Source: Bacteroidales bacterium
Lineage (GTDB): Bacteria; Bacteroidota; Bacteroidia; Bacteroidales; P3
Direction of reading: 5' to 3'
Length of the DNA stretch: 64,000 nt
NCBI GenBank assembly: GCA_017550405.1
Contig: JAFZPH010000023.1
Span: 1-64,000 of the forward strand
Shown in pieces: positions 16,095 to 24,447 of this stretch (position 1 is the stretch's first letter; the number at the start of each line of letters is the position of its first letter). The translations under genes and the position numbers were made by a program. Under the pieces are notes generated by a model, which was not told the origin of the DNA, did no database searches, and saw nothing but the letters and a program-made list of their open reading frames with translations.

Positions 16095-16158
16095 TTCTCT
16101 GAGTAATCGGAGTATTCTGAATACTCTGAGTATTCTGAACAATGCGATTACTCTGAGG
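16095..16158. repeat. 9-bp tandem repeat (GARTAYTCN family), copy 2
   Basis: Seven successive 9-bp units fill the galK to GH97-GH33 spacer: GAGTAATCG, GAGTATTCT, GAATACTCT, GAGTATTCT, GAACAATGC, GATTACTCT and a degenerate last one. The ends (CTCTGAGTAATCG and CGATTACTCTGAG) are near-perfect inverted arms. Confidence 0.85.
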
Positions 16159-16173
16159 CTCTGTATTATTCTA

Positions 16174-17310
16174 TCATTTCACTCTCCTGGCTCCATTGCC
16201 AATCACTACCGGGATGACCTTGCACCCCACTCCGAAGCGAGCCTTGTAGCTCTTCTGCACAGTCGACAGGAAAGCCTCACAGCGGTCGTCACGCACCAGA
16301 TTGATGGTGCATCCCCCGAAGCCTCCGCCCATGACGCGGGCGCCAGTGACACCGCAACGGCGGGCCTCTTCGACTAAGAAGTCCAACTCTGCACAGCTCA
16401 CCTCGTAATCTTTGCTCAAGCCTTCGTGGGTAAGATACATCTGTCTGCCCACCTCCTCATAGTCATTCCTCTTCAAAGCCTCACACACGGCAAGCACCCG
16501 GTCCTCCTCGCCCAGCACATAACGTGCCCTGCGGTAGTCCTCGTCGGTAATGTCTGCTCGCAAAGCTTCCAACTGTTCCCATGAGCAGTCGCGTAGGGTC
16601 TCCACCCCTGCCCTTGCCGCCACCCGTTCGCAGCTGTTGCGACGGTCGTTGTAGGGGGAGCCGACAAGCTCGTGCCGTACGCAGCTGTTCACTACCACCA
16701 GACTGTAGTCTTCGGGCTGCCAGGGGAAATATTCATACTCACCACTGCGACAGTCAAGACGTACCAGACTGCCCTCGCGACCATGCAGCGAGATGAACTG
16801 GTCCATAATGCCACACTTGGTACCCACATACTTGTGTTCGGTCTGCTGACCAACACGTGCCAGCTCCATACGGTCGAGTCCGCCACCGTACAATTCATTC
16901 AAAGCAAAGGCAAAACAACTCTCAAGCGCCGCCGAAGAACTCATGCCCGCACCCAAGGGGACATCCCCTCCGTACACGGCATCGAACCCTCCGACCTTCA
17001 CGCCACGGGCCATCATCTCGCGTACCACCCCATAGACATAACGGAAGTGCACCGTCTCAGGTCCTTCCTGGTCGTCTATGGCAAATTCACACTCCATGCC
17101 CAAATCCACTGCATACAGATTCACCATGTCTGTCCCATTAGGGCGAATCCATGCCATCAAACACTGCTCGACGGCACCGGGGAAGACATAGCCGCCGTTG
17201 TAATCGGTATGCTCCCCGATAAGATTAATGCGTCCGGGAGCCGCATAACAGGCACCTCCTTCACAGCCGAAACGCTGCTCGAAATGACGTAACAATACCT
17301 TGCTGTCCAT
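16174..17310 (-). CDS. galK: Galactokinase
   Basis: A 378-residue GHMP kinase with the galactokinase signature GRINLIGEHTDYNGGYVFP near residue 26, the ATP-binding GAGMSSSAALES near residue 118, the CGIMDQF segment and the C-terminal GARVMGGGFGGCTI. It phosphorylates alpha-D-galactose to galactose-1-phosphate (Leloir pathway, cytoplasm). A TATCTTTG -7 box lies just upstream (forward 17333-17341). Being first in the unit galK / GH97-GH33 / subtilase supports galactose as a product of the GH97 enzyme. Normal length for the family. Confidence 0.95.
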   Translation of the reverse strand: MDSKVLLRHFEQRFGCEGGACYAAPGRINLIGEHTDYNGGYVFPGAVEQCLMAWIRPNGTDMVNLYAVDLGMECEFAIDDQEGPETVHFRYVYGVVREMMARGVKVGGFDAVYGGDVPLGAGMSSSAALESCFAFALNELYGGGLDRMELARVGQQTEHKYVGTKCGIMDQFISLHGREGSLVRLDCRSGEYEYFPWQPEDYSLVVVNSCVRHELVGSPYNDRRNSCERVAARAGVETLRDCSWEQLEALRADITDEDYRRARYVLGEEDRVLAVCEALKRNDYEEVGRQMYLTHEGLSKDYEVSCAELDFLVEEARRCGVTGARVMGGGFGGCTINLVRDDRCEAFLSTVQKSYKARFGVGCKVIPVVIGNGARRVK

Positions 17311-17332
17311 AATAACTGATATATTTCACTTT

Positions 17333-17341
17333 GCAAAGATA
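17333..17341 (-). promoter_or_regulatory. -7 box for galK
   Basis: GCAAAGATA in the forward strand reads TATCTTTGC on the minus strand, 22 bp before the galK ATG. I see no clear -33 TTTG at the normal spacing. The intergenic region (17311-17444) also serves the divergent HAD gene. Confidence 0.6.
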
Positions 17342-17444
17342 CAAAAAAAATATCAGATAGTGTGTTTTCAACATACGGGCAGGCACAAAACCGTATCATT
17401 TACACCCAAACACAATTAAGCAGGCAAATCGGCGTTATGAAGTT

Positions 17445-18092
17445 ATGCGCTATAAAAACATACTCTTCGATTTCGACGGCACCCTTGCCGACACCCGCGA
17501 AGGCATCATCCGCACCGTGCAGGGTACGCTACAGCACATGTCGCTGCCCATGGCCGACCCTGCCGCCGTAGCCAAGACCATCGGCCTGCCCCTTACCGAG
17601 TGCTTCCGCACTGCCACCGCCGTACCCGACAGCCGCGTGGATGAGGCCGCCGCCATTTACCGCGACATCTTCCCCTCTTTGGCACTCGACCACATCACCC
17701 TCTTCCCCGGCGTGCTCGAAACCCTCGCGCTACTGCGGGACAACGGAACGGTGATGGCCATCGTCTCCTCCCGCCACCACATGTCGCTCGACCCATTGAT
17801 GACGAGTTTGGGGGTGGCAAACTACATCCCGCTGAGCCATGCCTACGGCGAAGACGAAAACCTGCATCCCAAACCCGCACCCGACCTCGCCTTGAAAGCC
17901 CTTTCGTCCCTCGGGATTGAAGCCGACCTGACCCTTGTAGTAGGCGATACCGTCTACGACCTGCTGATGGGGAACGCCGCTGGATGCCACACCTGTGGCG
18001 TCACCTACGGCAACCAAAGCCGCGAACAGCTCCTTACAGCATATCCCACCCACTTGATAGACCGCTTTTCCGACCTCCTTGAACTCCAATAA
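17445..18092 (+). CDS. HAD-superfamily phosphatase (phosphoglycolate-phosphatase-like)
   Basis: A 215-residue HAD hydrolase: motif I DFDGTLADTREGI with two aspartates, motif II serine in AIVSSRHH, the lysine in HPKPAPD and motif IV VVGDTVYDLLMGNAAG. The four-helix cap between residues about 20 and 85 places it with the phosphoglycolate phosphatase/beta-phosphoglucomutase group. The natural substrate is undetermined. It lies upstream of the que genes but the queC promoter is separate, so it is probably its own unit. Confidence 0.88.
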   Translation: MRYKNILFDFDGTLADTREGIIRTVQGTLQHMSLPMADPAAVAKTIGLPLTECFRTATAVPDSRVDEAAAIYRDIFPSLALDHITLFPGVLETLALLRDNGTVMAIVSSRHHMSLDPLMTSLGVANYIPLSHAYGEDENLHPKPAPDLALKALSSLGIEADLTLVVGDTVYDLLMGNAAGCHTCGVTYGNQSREQLLTAYPTHLIDRFSDLLELQ

Positions 18093-18115
18093 ACCAAGAT
18101 GCAGTATCTATTTTC

Positions 18116-18145
18116 TTGATAGGTGAAATATTTTTCGTAATTTTG
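18116..18145 (+). promoter_or_regulatory. Promoter for queC
   Basis: TTG at 18116-18118 and TAATTTTG at 18138-18145, 19 nt apart, fit the Bacteroidota -33/-7 pattern. Transcription would begin near 18152, leaving a leader of about 115 nt before the queC ATG. Confidence 0.65.
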
Positions 18146-18151
18146 CAGCCG

Positions 18152-18266
18152 ATTCTGCGGGACTTCCCCGCAGGTAATTATAAATAAATCAGGGGTATTC
18201 TTGAATTGCCTTGTGCAGTCCTCTGCCCAAAACCAGAGGAAACCCCCTTTAACAAAACAAGAGAAC
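18152..18266 (+). promoter_or_regulatory. Structured 5' leader of the queCDE operon
   Basis: The leader contains a strong hairpin at 18155-18173 (CTGCGGG/CCCGCAG, 5-nt loop). A longer closing stem follows, AGGGGT 18191-18196 with ACCCC(C)T 18242-18248, enclosing a second hairpin CCTCTG/CAGAGG at 18220-18239. An A-rich tail ending CAAAACAAG precedes the ATG, and CTTG in the internal loop could pair with it as a pseudoknot. The position ahead of queuosine-precursor genes suggests a deazaguanine-sensing or translation-control leader. It does not match the preQ1-I core that I know. Confidence 0.45.
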
Positions 18267-18947
18267 ATGCAACAAACCACATCCTCCGTCAAGGACTCCG
18301 CCATCATCTATTCCGGTGGTCTCGACTCCACCACGTTGCTCTATGAGGAGCAACAGCGAATAGCCTTGGCCATCACTTTCGACTATGGTAACAATCACGC
18401 CCAGCGCGAGATAGCCTGCGCCCGTCACCACTGCCGCCAGCTAGGCATCGAACATCTGGTTGTAGACCTATCTTTCTTCAAAGGTAACATCCTGTCGTCC
18501 CTCACCGCCGGTGCCGACGCCATCCCCGACGGCGACTACAACGACGGGAATATGCACTCCACTGTGGTGCCTTTCCGTAACGGCATCATGCTCTCCGTGG
18601 CTTGCGGTATAGCCGAGAGCCGCGGCCTGACCCATGTGTTTATCGCCAACCACGGGGGCGACCACGCCATCTATCCCGACTGCCGTCCCGCCTTTGTCAA
18701 GGCGATGAATACCGCCATGCAGGCCGGCACCTACTACGGCGTGACACTCGAGGCTCCCTACACCAACCTGACGAAGGCCGACATCGTAAGGCGCGGCACG
18801 GCCATGGGCATCGACTACGCCACCACCTACTCGTGCTACAAAGGCAAAGAACAGCATTGCGGCACCTGCGGCACCTGTCGCGAAAGGCAGGAAGCCTTCG
18901 CCGAGGCCGGTATCCCCGACCCCACCACGTATCAATCCAAAATATGA
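18267..18947 (+). CDS. queC: 7-cyano-7-deazaguanine synthase
   Basis: A 226-residue enzyme that converts 7-carboxy-7-deazaguanine to preQ0 with ATP and ammonia, in queuosine biosynthesis. It has the ATP-pyrophosphatase loop YSGGLDSTTLLYE at residues about 14-26, TFDYGNNHAQRE, NHGGDHAIYPDCRPAF and the C-terminal zinc site CYKGKEQHCGTCGTCRER. The ATG at 18267 was chosen; a longer reading would use the leader. First gene of queC-queD-queE. Confidence 0.95.
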   Translation: MQQTTSSVKDSAIIYSGGLDSTTLLYEEQQRIALAITFDYGNNHAQREIACARHHCRQLGIEHLVVDLSFFKGNILSSLTAGADAIPDGDYNDGNMHSTVVPFRNGIMLSVACGIAESRGLTHVFIANHGGDHAIYPDCRPAFVKAMNTAMQAGTYYGVTLEAPYTNLTKADIVRRGTAMGIDYATTYSCYKGKEQHCGTCGTCRERQEAFAEAGIPDPTTYQSKI

Positions 18948-18949
18948 AG

Positions 18950-19005
18950 TGTTGAATGTGTGAATCAGATTTACGAATCAACGAGTTAACACATTAACGA
19001 ATTAA
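18950..19005. repeat. AT-rich spacer repeat (GTTAACACATT type)
   Basis: The queC-queD spacer contains TTACGAATCAACGAGTTAAC followed by ACATTAACGAATTAAG. A similar arrangement (TTACGAATTAACACATTC) fills the dut-clpP spacer near 47213-47289. Both separate same-strand genes and are built from short related words. Confidence 0.6.
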
Positions 19006-19011
19006 GTAAGA

Positions 19012-19371
19012 ATGTACTACATCAAGAAAACCATAGAGATTTCGGGTGCCCACCAGCTTGAGCTGGACTACCCGAGCAAATGCACCTCGCTGCACGGCCA
19101 CAACTGGACCATCACAGTCTACTGCAAGTCGGAGGAGCTGGACCGCAACGGCATGATTATCGACTTCTCCGAGATTAAGCGACTCATCGCCGACCCCCTG
19201 GACCACCAAGTGCTGAACAACGTACTGCCTAACAACCCTACCGCCGAGAACCTGGCACGCTGGTGCTGCGAACGGGTACCTTTCTGCTACCGTGTCGACG
19301 TGCAGGAGAGCACTGGCAACCTGGCCATCTACGAACGTAGCACCTCCTCGGATGAAAAAAGGAAAGACTGA
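19012..19371 (+). CDS. queD: 6-carboxytetrahydropterin synthase
   Basis: A 119-residue member of the PTPS/QueD family that makes 6-carboxy-5,6,7,8-tetrahydropterin from dihydroneopterin triphosphate, the step before QueE. Zinc ligands are His in SGAHQL and the LHGHNW pair. The catalytic Cys is in SKCTSLHGHNW, and PTAENLA and VQESTG match the family. It ends 2 bp before queE (TGA then ATG), so the two are coupled. Confidence 0.95.
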   Translation: MYYIKKTIEISGAHQLELDYPSKCTSLHGHNWTITVYCKSEELDRNGMIIDFSEIKRLIADPLDHQVLNNVLPNNPTAENLARWCCERVPFCYRVDVQESTGNLAIYERSTSSDEKRKD

Positions 19372-19373
19372 CC

Positions 19374-19955
19374 ATGCGGGTGAATGAGCTGTTCTATTCG
19401 CTACAGGGCGAAGGATACCACACGGGGACTGCCGCCATCTTCATCCGTCTGTCGGGATGCAACCTCCACTGCCCTTTCTGCGACACCCTCCACGAGAGCG
19501 GCACAGAGATGAGCGAGGAGCAGATTGTAGAACAAGTGGCCGCCTGGCCGTCGCCGTGGGTGGTGGTAACCGGAGGAGAACCCTCTCTCAGCCTCACCCC
19601 CTCCTTGGTGGAGGCGCTGCATCAAATAGGAAAGAAGGTGGCCGTGGAGACCAATGGCACCCGCCCGCTGCCGAACAATGTGGACTGGGTCACCCTTTCG
19701 CCCAAAGACCTCTTCCTCGGCACACAGGCCAGGGTGACCCTCCGCCGTGCGGACGAGTTAAAGGTAGTGTTTGACGGTGTGCACGAACCTGACACTTACA
19801 GCGACATCGACGTCCGATACCGTTTCCTCCAACCCTGCGACACGGGGGACCCCGACCGCAACAGGACTATCGTGCAACAGACAGTGGAGTATATCAAGGC
19901 TCACCCTGAATGGAGACTGTCGCTCCAGACACACAAGCTGCTGAATATCCCCTAA
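19374..19955 (+). CDS. queE: 7-carboxy-7-deazaguanine synthase (radical SAM)
   Basis: A 193-residue radical SAM enzyme converting carboxytetrahydropterin to 7-carboxy-7-deazaguanine. The N-terminal FYSLQGEGYHTGTAAIFIRL is the QueE signature, followed by the iron-sulfur motif CNLHCPFC and VVTGGEPSL. With QueD and QueC it gives the route to preQ0. QueF, Tgt and QueA are not in this window. Confidence 0.95.
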   Translation: MRVNELFYSLQGEGYHTGTAAIFIRLSGCNLHCPFCDTLHESGTEMSEEQIVEQVAAWPSPWVVVTGGEPSLSLTPSLVEALHQIGKKVAVETNGTRPLPNNVDWVTLSPKDLFLGTQARVTLRRADELKVVFDGVHEPDTYSDIDVRYRFLQPCDTGDPDRNRTIVQQTVEYIKAHPEWRLSLQTHKLLNIP

Positions 19956-20001
19956 CGGCGACGTACCACCCGTGGCAACAAGGCTGGCGGACACCGAAAC
20001 A

Positions 20002-20041
20002 GAAAAAGAATGCCGGGCACAAGCGTGTCCGGCATCTGTTT
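20002..20041. terminator. Bidirectional terminator between queE and the fused oxidoreductase
   Basis: An 11-bp stem (ATGCCGGGCAC with GTGTCCGGCAT, one G-T pair) and a 4-nt loop lie at 20010-20035, with A-rich sequence to the left and CTGTTTATG to the right. The genes on both sides converge on it. Confidence 0.75.
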
Positions 20042-20060
20042 ATGTGTGATATGCGGCCTG

Positions 20061-23000
20061 TTACTTGAAGGCGTTCTCGGAAAGGCCTTTTCCGCCAATC
20101 TTCAAATCCTCCATATAGGAAGGCACTTCGCGACCCAAATACTTGTCGACATACAGCTTGGCAAGATACTGTCCAAGCATGAAGCCGTGGCCACGGAGAC
20201 CGGTGCAGAGGCCCACTTCGGGGTCGATGATGTAGCGCGGCTCGGTGTAGCGTCCTGCCCAGACGGCAAGGAATCCGACTTCACGAAGGTTGGGTATCCA
20301 TTCGGCAAAGACTTCGGAGACTATCTCGAGGAACTCCTTGCTGTTGTACTTGATGTTCTGACGGGCTTCGTAGGCATCGGTGTCGGGGCTGGCGCAGCCG
20401 ATAATCTGGCCGGTATGTCCCCACTGCTGTCCATAGACGGCACTGAAGCCTTTGTAGTGTCGACGGTCGATAACCATGTCGAGCGGACCGCCGTTGGGCC
20501 CCATCATGGGCAGACGGCGGGTGATGAAGGCCTGGTGCTTGACAGGATAGAGGCCGGTGTCGAGGTCGAGCTGGTCGATGAATTTCTCGGCACCCCATCC
20601 CATGGCATTGACAAAATGGTCGCAAGTATACTCAATATACCGACCCTCGTGGTTGCGCACCAATGCGACATAGTGTCCTCCGACGCGCTGCACATGCAGC
20701 AGCTCGCAGTCCTCGTAGTAGGTGCCACCTTGCTGCACGCCTATCCAGCGTATGTAGTCAATCACTCTACCCGGTGTTGCCTGCCAGCAGTCGCGGGTGA
20801 TGAGGGCGTGGCTGTAGGTGTCGCGGCTGTCGTCCCACAGGGGCGAAATCTCCTTCTTGAAGTCTTTGCGCTCCACCATGTAGGCATCGCTCCAAGCGCG
20901 GGAGGCATCCAGCGAGCGGTATGTGGCGTCGTCGTGAACCAGATTGACATAATGCGTAGTGCGGTAGTTGATGTTATGCTCCGCCTGCATCTTCTTGAAG
21001 ATTTCATGGTTGTGGACGGCAATGTCGGCAATGTCGGGATTTGAGAACGCCGGACGGCCGCCGCCGATGCAACGCCAGGAGGCTCCGCGGCTGTAGTTGA
21101 TCATCACCGGCTTCTTGCCTGCCTCGGCAAAGTAGCGGAACAGGGCGCTGCCTGCAATGCCGCCACCGGCTATCAGCACCTCCACCTGTTCCTTCTTCAC
21201 ACCATTGGACTGGGGATATACAAAGGCCTCGGTGGTGCCGGGGGTGTAGAGGTCGGAGAGGGTCACCTGGTTCGACAGGGGCGCACGGGGCGTGGCGTCA
21301 CCCACCAACTCTATGCCATAGGAGCGGAGTATCTGGCGGGCACGGGGGATACAGCGTTTGCCACGGCAGGGACCCATGCCGAGACGGGTGATATGTTTCA
21401 GCTCGTCCACCGAGATGGTCTTGCGGTTGCCAATCACACGCAACACGCGGTCGAGCTTGATGTCCTCGCAATGGCACACGTAGGTCTCGCTCTCGACGGG
21501 ACGGAGGGGTTTCAATGCCAGTGGCTCGGGGTAATTCTCCTTGACGATAAAACCTTTGATGTCGGTAATTGCACCCGCGCTCTGCACCACCTTCACACGT
21601 GCCAGATTGGTCTTGTTGGGTTTCTTCACTATCTTCTCAATCACACCCTCGCCAACCTTCTGTCCGTTGTTGTCCACCAAGAACACCTCGGCGCCTTCCT
21701 TCACCTCGTATTCGATAGGCAGGAAGCAGATGTTCTTCTGCTGGTCGTAGCCGAAGATGGCCAGACCGGGACACGAGGTGACGCACTGCATACAGCCTAT
21801 GCACTTGTCGTAGTCCACCGATGGGGTGCTGCTGGTGGTGGGTTTGGTGATGGCTCCCTGCGGGCAGGAGAAGCTGCAGGGGTTGCAGGCAAATCCATAG
21901 AGGCAGTCCAGTTGCACAAAAGGCTTCACGGCCATACGCTCTGGCGTGGGCAGTGCCGGTTTCTCCAGTATGCGGACAGGATGCTGCTGCGAGTCGATAT
22001 ACTGGCGCGAGATGTCCAGATACTCGTCGTAGTTGAAGCGGACGCCGATAGCCTGAGCCACCTCGTAAGCCACCTGACGGCCACGGAGCACCGCACTGGT
22101 ACCTTCGCCGATGCGGATGGCATCGCCTGCACCATAGGTATTGAAACCGAATACCTCGCGGCCTTTCACCAGCAGCTGGTTGTCGGGGATAAGTCCTGTG
22201 CAGATATTGATGATGTCGATGTCGTCGATAATCTGTTCCGTGCCGGGGATGGCCTTGAAGTTCTCGCACTTGGCGATAACGGCTCCGGTGATGCCGGTAT
22301 AGTCGGCATTGGGGATGGCACGCACCAGGGTGTAACCCGTCATGATGGGGATACCCAGACGGCGCACACGGTTGGCCTGCACGGGGAAACCGCCCTCACG
22401 GGGCATCGCCTCGATAATGGCCTTGATAGTGGCACCCGCCTGCATGCCCTGGTAGGAGGTGAGGTAGCCGATATTGCCGGCACCCACAGTGAGGACACGC
22501 TTGCCCAGCAGGGTGTGCTCCTGATTCATCATCTTCTGGAAGACGGCGGCGGTGTAGACACCCGGCACGTCGTCATTCTCGAACGTGGGCATAAAAGGCA
22601 CGGCACCTGTAGCCACGACCAGATGTTCGGCGTCGACATACGACACCTCGCCCGTGACAATATTCTTGATAGCCACACGGCCGCCTTCAAGCAAATCCCA
22701 CACCGTATTGTTGAGCAGGATACCCTCTTGGCTGTCGCCTGCAAGGGTCTTGGCAATATCGAAACCGCGCATGCCGCCGAATTTCTTCTCCTTCTCGAAG
22801 AAGAAGAACTGGTGGGTCTGCATATTGAACTGGCCACCGATACGGCTATTGTTGTCAATCACCAGATTGCTGATGCCGAAAGCATTCAACTGCTCGCGGC
22901 AGGCCAAGCCTGCAGGACCGGCACCGATGATGGCCACCTGTGTCTTATATATCTTCACCTCGCGGGGTTGATGGTCGCGCATTTCGGGCCACTCGTCCTC

Positions 23001-23288
23001 GTGTGCAGTCACCGAGCGAACCTCTTTCACACCGTCCACAGGGGTGATGCAGATGCGGCGCACCTGTCCGTCGACAAGCATCTCGCAGGCGCCGCACTTA
23101 CCGATGCCGCAATTCAGGCTGCGGTTGCGCCCGTCGATACTGTGACTGTGTACAGGGTAGCCCGCCTGATGGAGGGCTGTTGCTATCGTATAGCCTTTCG
23201 GCGCCTTCACAGCGGTGCCGTTATAAAGGAATTCAACCGTCTCGCACTGCGGGATGTCAAGAATAGGATGTGATTGGATTTTATACAT
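20061..23288 (-). CDS. Four-module iron-sulfur/flavin amine or imino-acid dehydrogenase
   Basis: A 1,075-residue fusion. Residues 15-100: plant-type 2Fe-2S domain (CGIGKCGACEMLVDGQVRRIC). Residues 112-410: FAD/NAD(P)-binding oxidoreductase (AIIGAGPAGLAC, VLTVGAGNIGYL, YGAGDAI). Residues about 462-515: two 4Fe-4S clusters (CNPCSFSCPQGA, CIGCMQCVTSCPG). Residues 600-660: BFD-like 2Fe-2S domain (CHCED and CRGKRC). Residues 702-1060: D-amino-acid-oxidase-type FAD domain (EVLIAGGGIAGSALF). Separate HcnA/HcnB/HcnC-type or dye-linked proline/opine dehydrogenase subunits cover these modules elsewhere, here joined in one chain. The substrate is unknown; an imino acid or N-methyl amino acid is likely. 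Confidence 0.85.
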   Translation of the reverse strand: MYKIQSHPILDIPQCETVEFLYNGTAVKAPKGYTIATALHQAGYPVHSHSIDGRNRSLNCGIGKCGACEMLVDGQVRRICITPVDGVKEVRSVTAHEDEWPEMRDHQPREVKIYKTQVAIIGAGPAGLACREQLNAFGISNLVIDNNSRIGGQFNMQTHQFFFFEKEKKFGGMRGFDIAKTLAGDSQEGILLNNTVWDLLEGGRVAIKNIVTGEVSYVDAEHLVVATGAVPFMPTFENDDVPGVYTAAVFQKMMNQEHTLLGKRVLTVGAGNIGYLTSYQGMQAGATIKAIIEAMPREGGFPVQANRVRRLGIPIMTGYTLVRAIPNADYTGITGAVIAKCENFKAIPGTEQIIDDIDIINICTGLIPDNQLLVKGREVFGFNTYGAGDAIRIGEGTSAVLRGRQVAYEVAQAIGVRFNYDEYLDISRQYIDSQQHPVRILEKPALPTPERMAVKPFVQLDCLYGFACNPCSFSCPQGAITKPTTSSTPSVDYDKCIGCMQCVTSCPGLAIFGYDQQKNICFLPIEYEVKEGAEVFLVDNNGQKVGEGVIEKIVKKPNKTNLARVKVVQSAGAITDIKGFIVKENYPEPLALKPLRPVESETYVCHCEDIKLDRVLRVIGNRKTISVDELKHITRLGMGPCRGKRCIPRARQILRSYGIELVGDATPRAPLSNQVTLSDLYTPGTTEAFVYPQSNGVKKEQVEVLIAGGGIAGSALFRYFAEAGKKPVMINYSRGASWRCIGGGRPAFSNPDIADIAVHNHEIFKKMQAEHNINYRTTHYVNLVHDDATYRSLDASRAWSDAYMVERKDFKKEISPLWDDSRDTYSHALITRDCWQATPGRVIDYIRWIGVQQGGTYYEDCELLHVQRVGGHYVALVRNHEGRYIEYTCDHFVNAMGWGAEKFIDQLDLDTGLYPVKHQAFITRRLPMMGPNGGPLDMVIDRRHYKGFSAVYGQQWGHTGQIIGCASPDTDAYEARQNIKYNSKEFLEIVSEVFAEWIPNLREVGFLAVWAGRYTEPRYIIDPEVGLCTGLRGHGFMLGQYLAKLYVDKYLGREVPSYMEDLKIGGKGLSENAFK

Positions 23289-23394
23289 AATGTTCCGTTT
23301 TTAGGATAAATCGGATGCAAAATTACTTGTTTTTTTTCAATCACTGATAAAAAAAACGCTAATAAGAAAAAAATTAGTAAATTTGCAACCCGAA

Positions 23395-24312
23395 ATGAAA
23401 CATCTTTTTATCATAAACCCCTGCGCTGGCAAAGAAGATTCCACATCTGCCATCACCCAAAAAGTGGAGGCTTACGCCTCCTCGCACCCCGATTTCGACT
23501 ACCAGTTATACGTAACCCAATGCCCCGGCGATGCCACCCGTTGGGTAAGCCAGTGGTGCAACGAACACCCCGCCCAAGAAGCCCGCTTCTACGCCTGCGG
23601 CGGCGACGGCACGCTGAACGAAGTGGTCAGTGGCGCCATCGGCCACACCTCCGTCCAGGTCAGTTGCTACGCCTCGGGCAGTGGCAACGACTACATCAAA
23701 TACTACGGCACACTGGAAGACTTCAACGACCTGGAACGCCTCGTGAACGGCACTCCCCATGCGGTGGACGTAATGAAAGTGAACAACCGTTACAGCATCA
23801 ACATCTGCAACTTCGGCTTCGACGCCATGGTGTGCAAGGTAGGCAACGACGTGCGTCGCAAACCCATCATCGGCGGCAAGCACTCCTACACCACCGGCAT
23901 CATCCGCAGCATCTTCACCTCGCGCAGCAACTATGTCCGCATGACCGTCGACGGCCAGCCCTTCTTCGACGGCCACATGCTCCTCTGCACCCTTGGCAAC
24001 GGCCGCTACAACGGCGGCAAATACATGTGCGCCCCCCTCTCCAAGAACGACGACGGCCTGCTCGAAGTCAACCTCTTCAAACGCATGTCGCTCATCAAAT
24101 TCGCCTCCCTCATCGACGACTACAGCCGCGGCACCCATATCAACCGTCCCGACGTCAAACGCCTTATGCTCTACCGCCAGGCAACCACCGTCGAGATGGC
24201 AAGCCCCGACCCCTTCTGGCTGGTCATCGACGGCGAGATGCTCCACAGCAACCGCTACCGCGTGGAAAACCTCCACCACGCCGTCACCTTCGTTTCCCCA
24301 ACTTCCCATTAA
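23395..24312 (+). CDS. Diacylglycerol kinase-family lipid kinase
   Basis: A 305-residue DAGK/YegS-type kinase: INPCAGKEDS, the ATP-binding CGGDGTLNEVVSG (residues about 66-78), ASGSGNDYIKYYG, NICNFGFDA and the C-terminal IDGEM. It phosphorylates a membrane lipid such as diacylglycerol or a sphingoid base, the latter plausible in Bacteroidota. ATG 23395 was chosen over an upstream TTG. A TAAATTTG -7 box at 23378-23385 leaves a leader of only a few nt. The last 26 bp of conserved coding sequence (24268-24293) are repeated at 26921-26946, which suggests that the 3' end was rebuilt by an insertion. Confidence 0.9.
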   Translation: MKHLFIINPCAGKEDSTSAITQKVEAYASSHPDFDYQLYVTQCPGDATRWVSQWCNEHPAQEARFYACGGDGTLNEVVSGAIGHTSVQVSCYASGSGNDYIKYYGTLEDFNDLERLVNGTPHAVDVMKVNNRYSINICNFGFDAMVCKVGNDVRRKPIIGGKHSYTTGIIRSIFTSRSNYVRMTVDGQPFFDGHMLLCTLGNGRYNGGKYMCAPLSKNDDGLLEVNLFKRMSLIKFASLIDDYSRGTHINRPDVKRLMLYRQATTVEMASPDPFWLVIDGEMLHSNRYRVENLHHAVTFVSPTSH

Positions 24313-24327
24313 GGATACATTACAAAC

Positions 24328-24359
24328 ACGCAGTCCTTGCCATGTGACAAGGGCTGCGT
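24328..24359 (+). terminator. Hairpin after the lipid kinase
   Basis: ACGCAGTCCTTG (24328-24339) pairs with CAAGGGCTGCGT (24348-24359), with one T-G pair and an 8-nt loop, 15 bp after the kinase stop codon. There is no T run after it, so termination efficiency is uncertain. The rest of 24313-24447 holds no gene. Confidence 0.5.
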
Positions 24360-24447
24360 AAAGGACTGCAGATTGAGAATTCTTATTCCTTATTGCGACG
24401 GAGTGCAACTCCAACGCAAAGCACCGATTATCCGCACAGTCGGGATT

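Noticed and set aside
18152..18266. preQ1-I riboswitch call
   Set aside because: The leader lacks the short pseudoknot core with its A-rich tail as I know it. I kept it as an unclassified structured leader.
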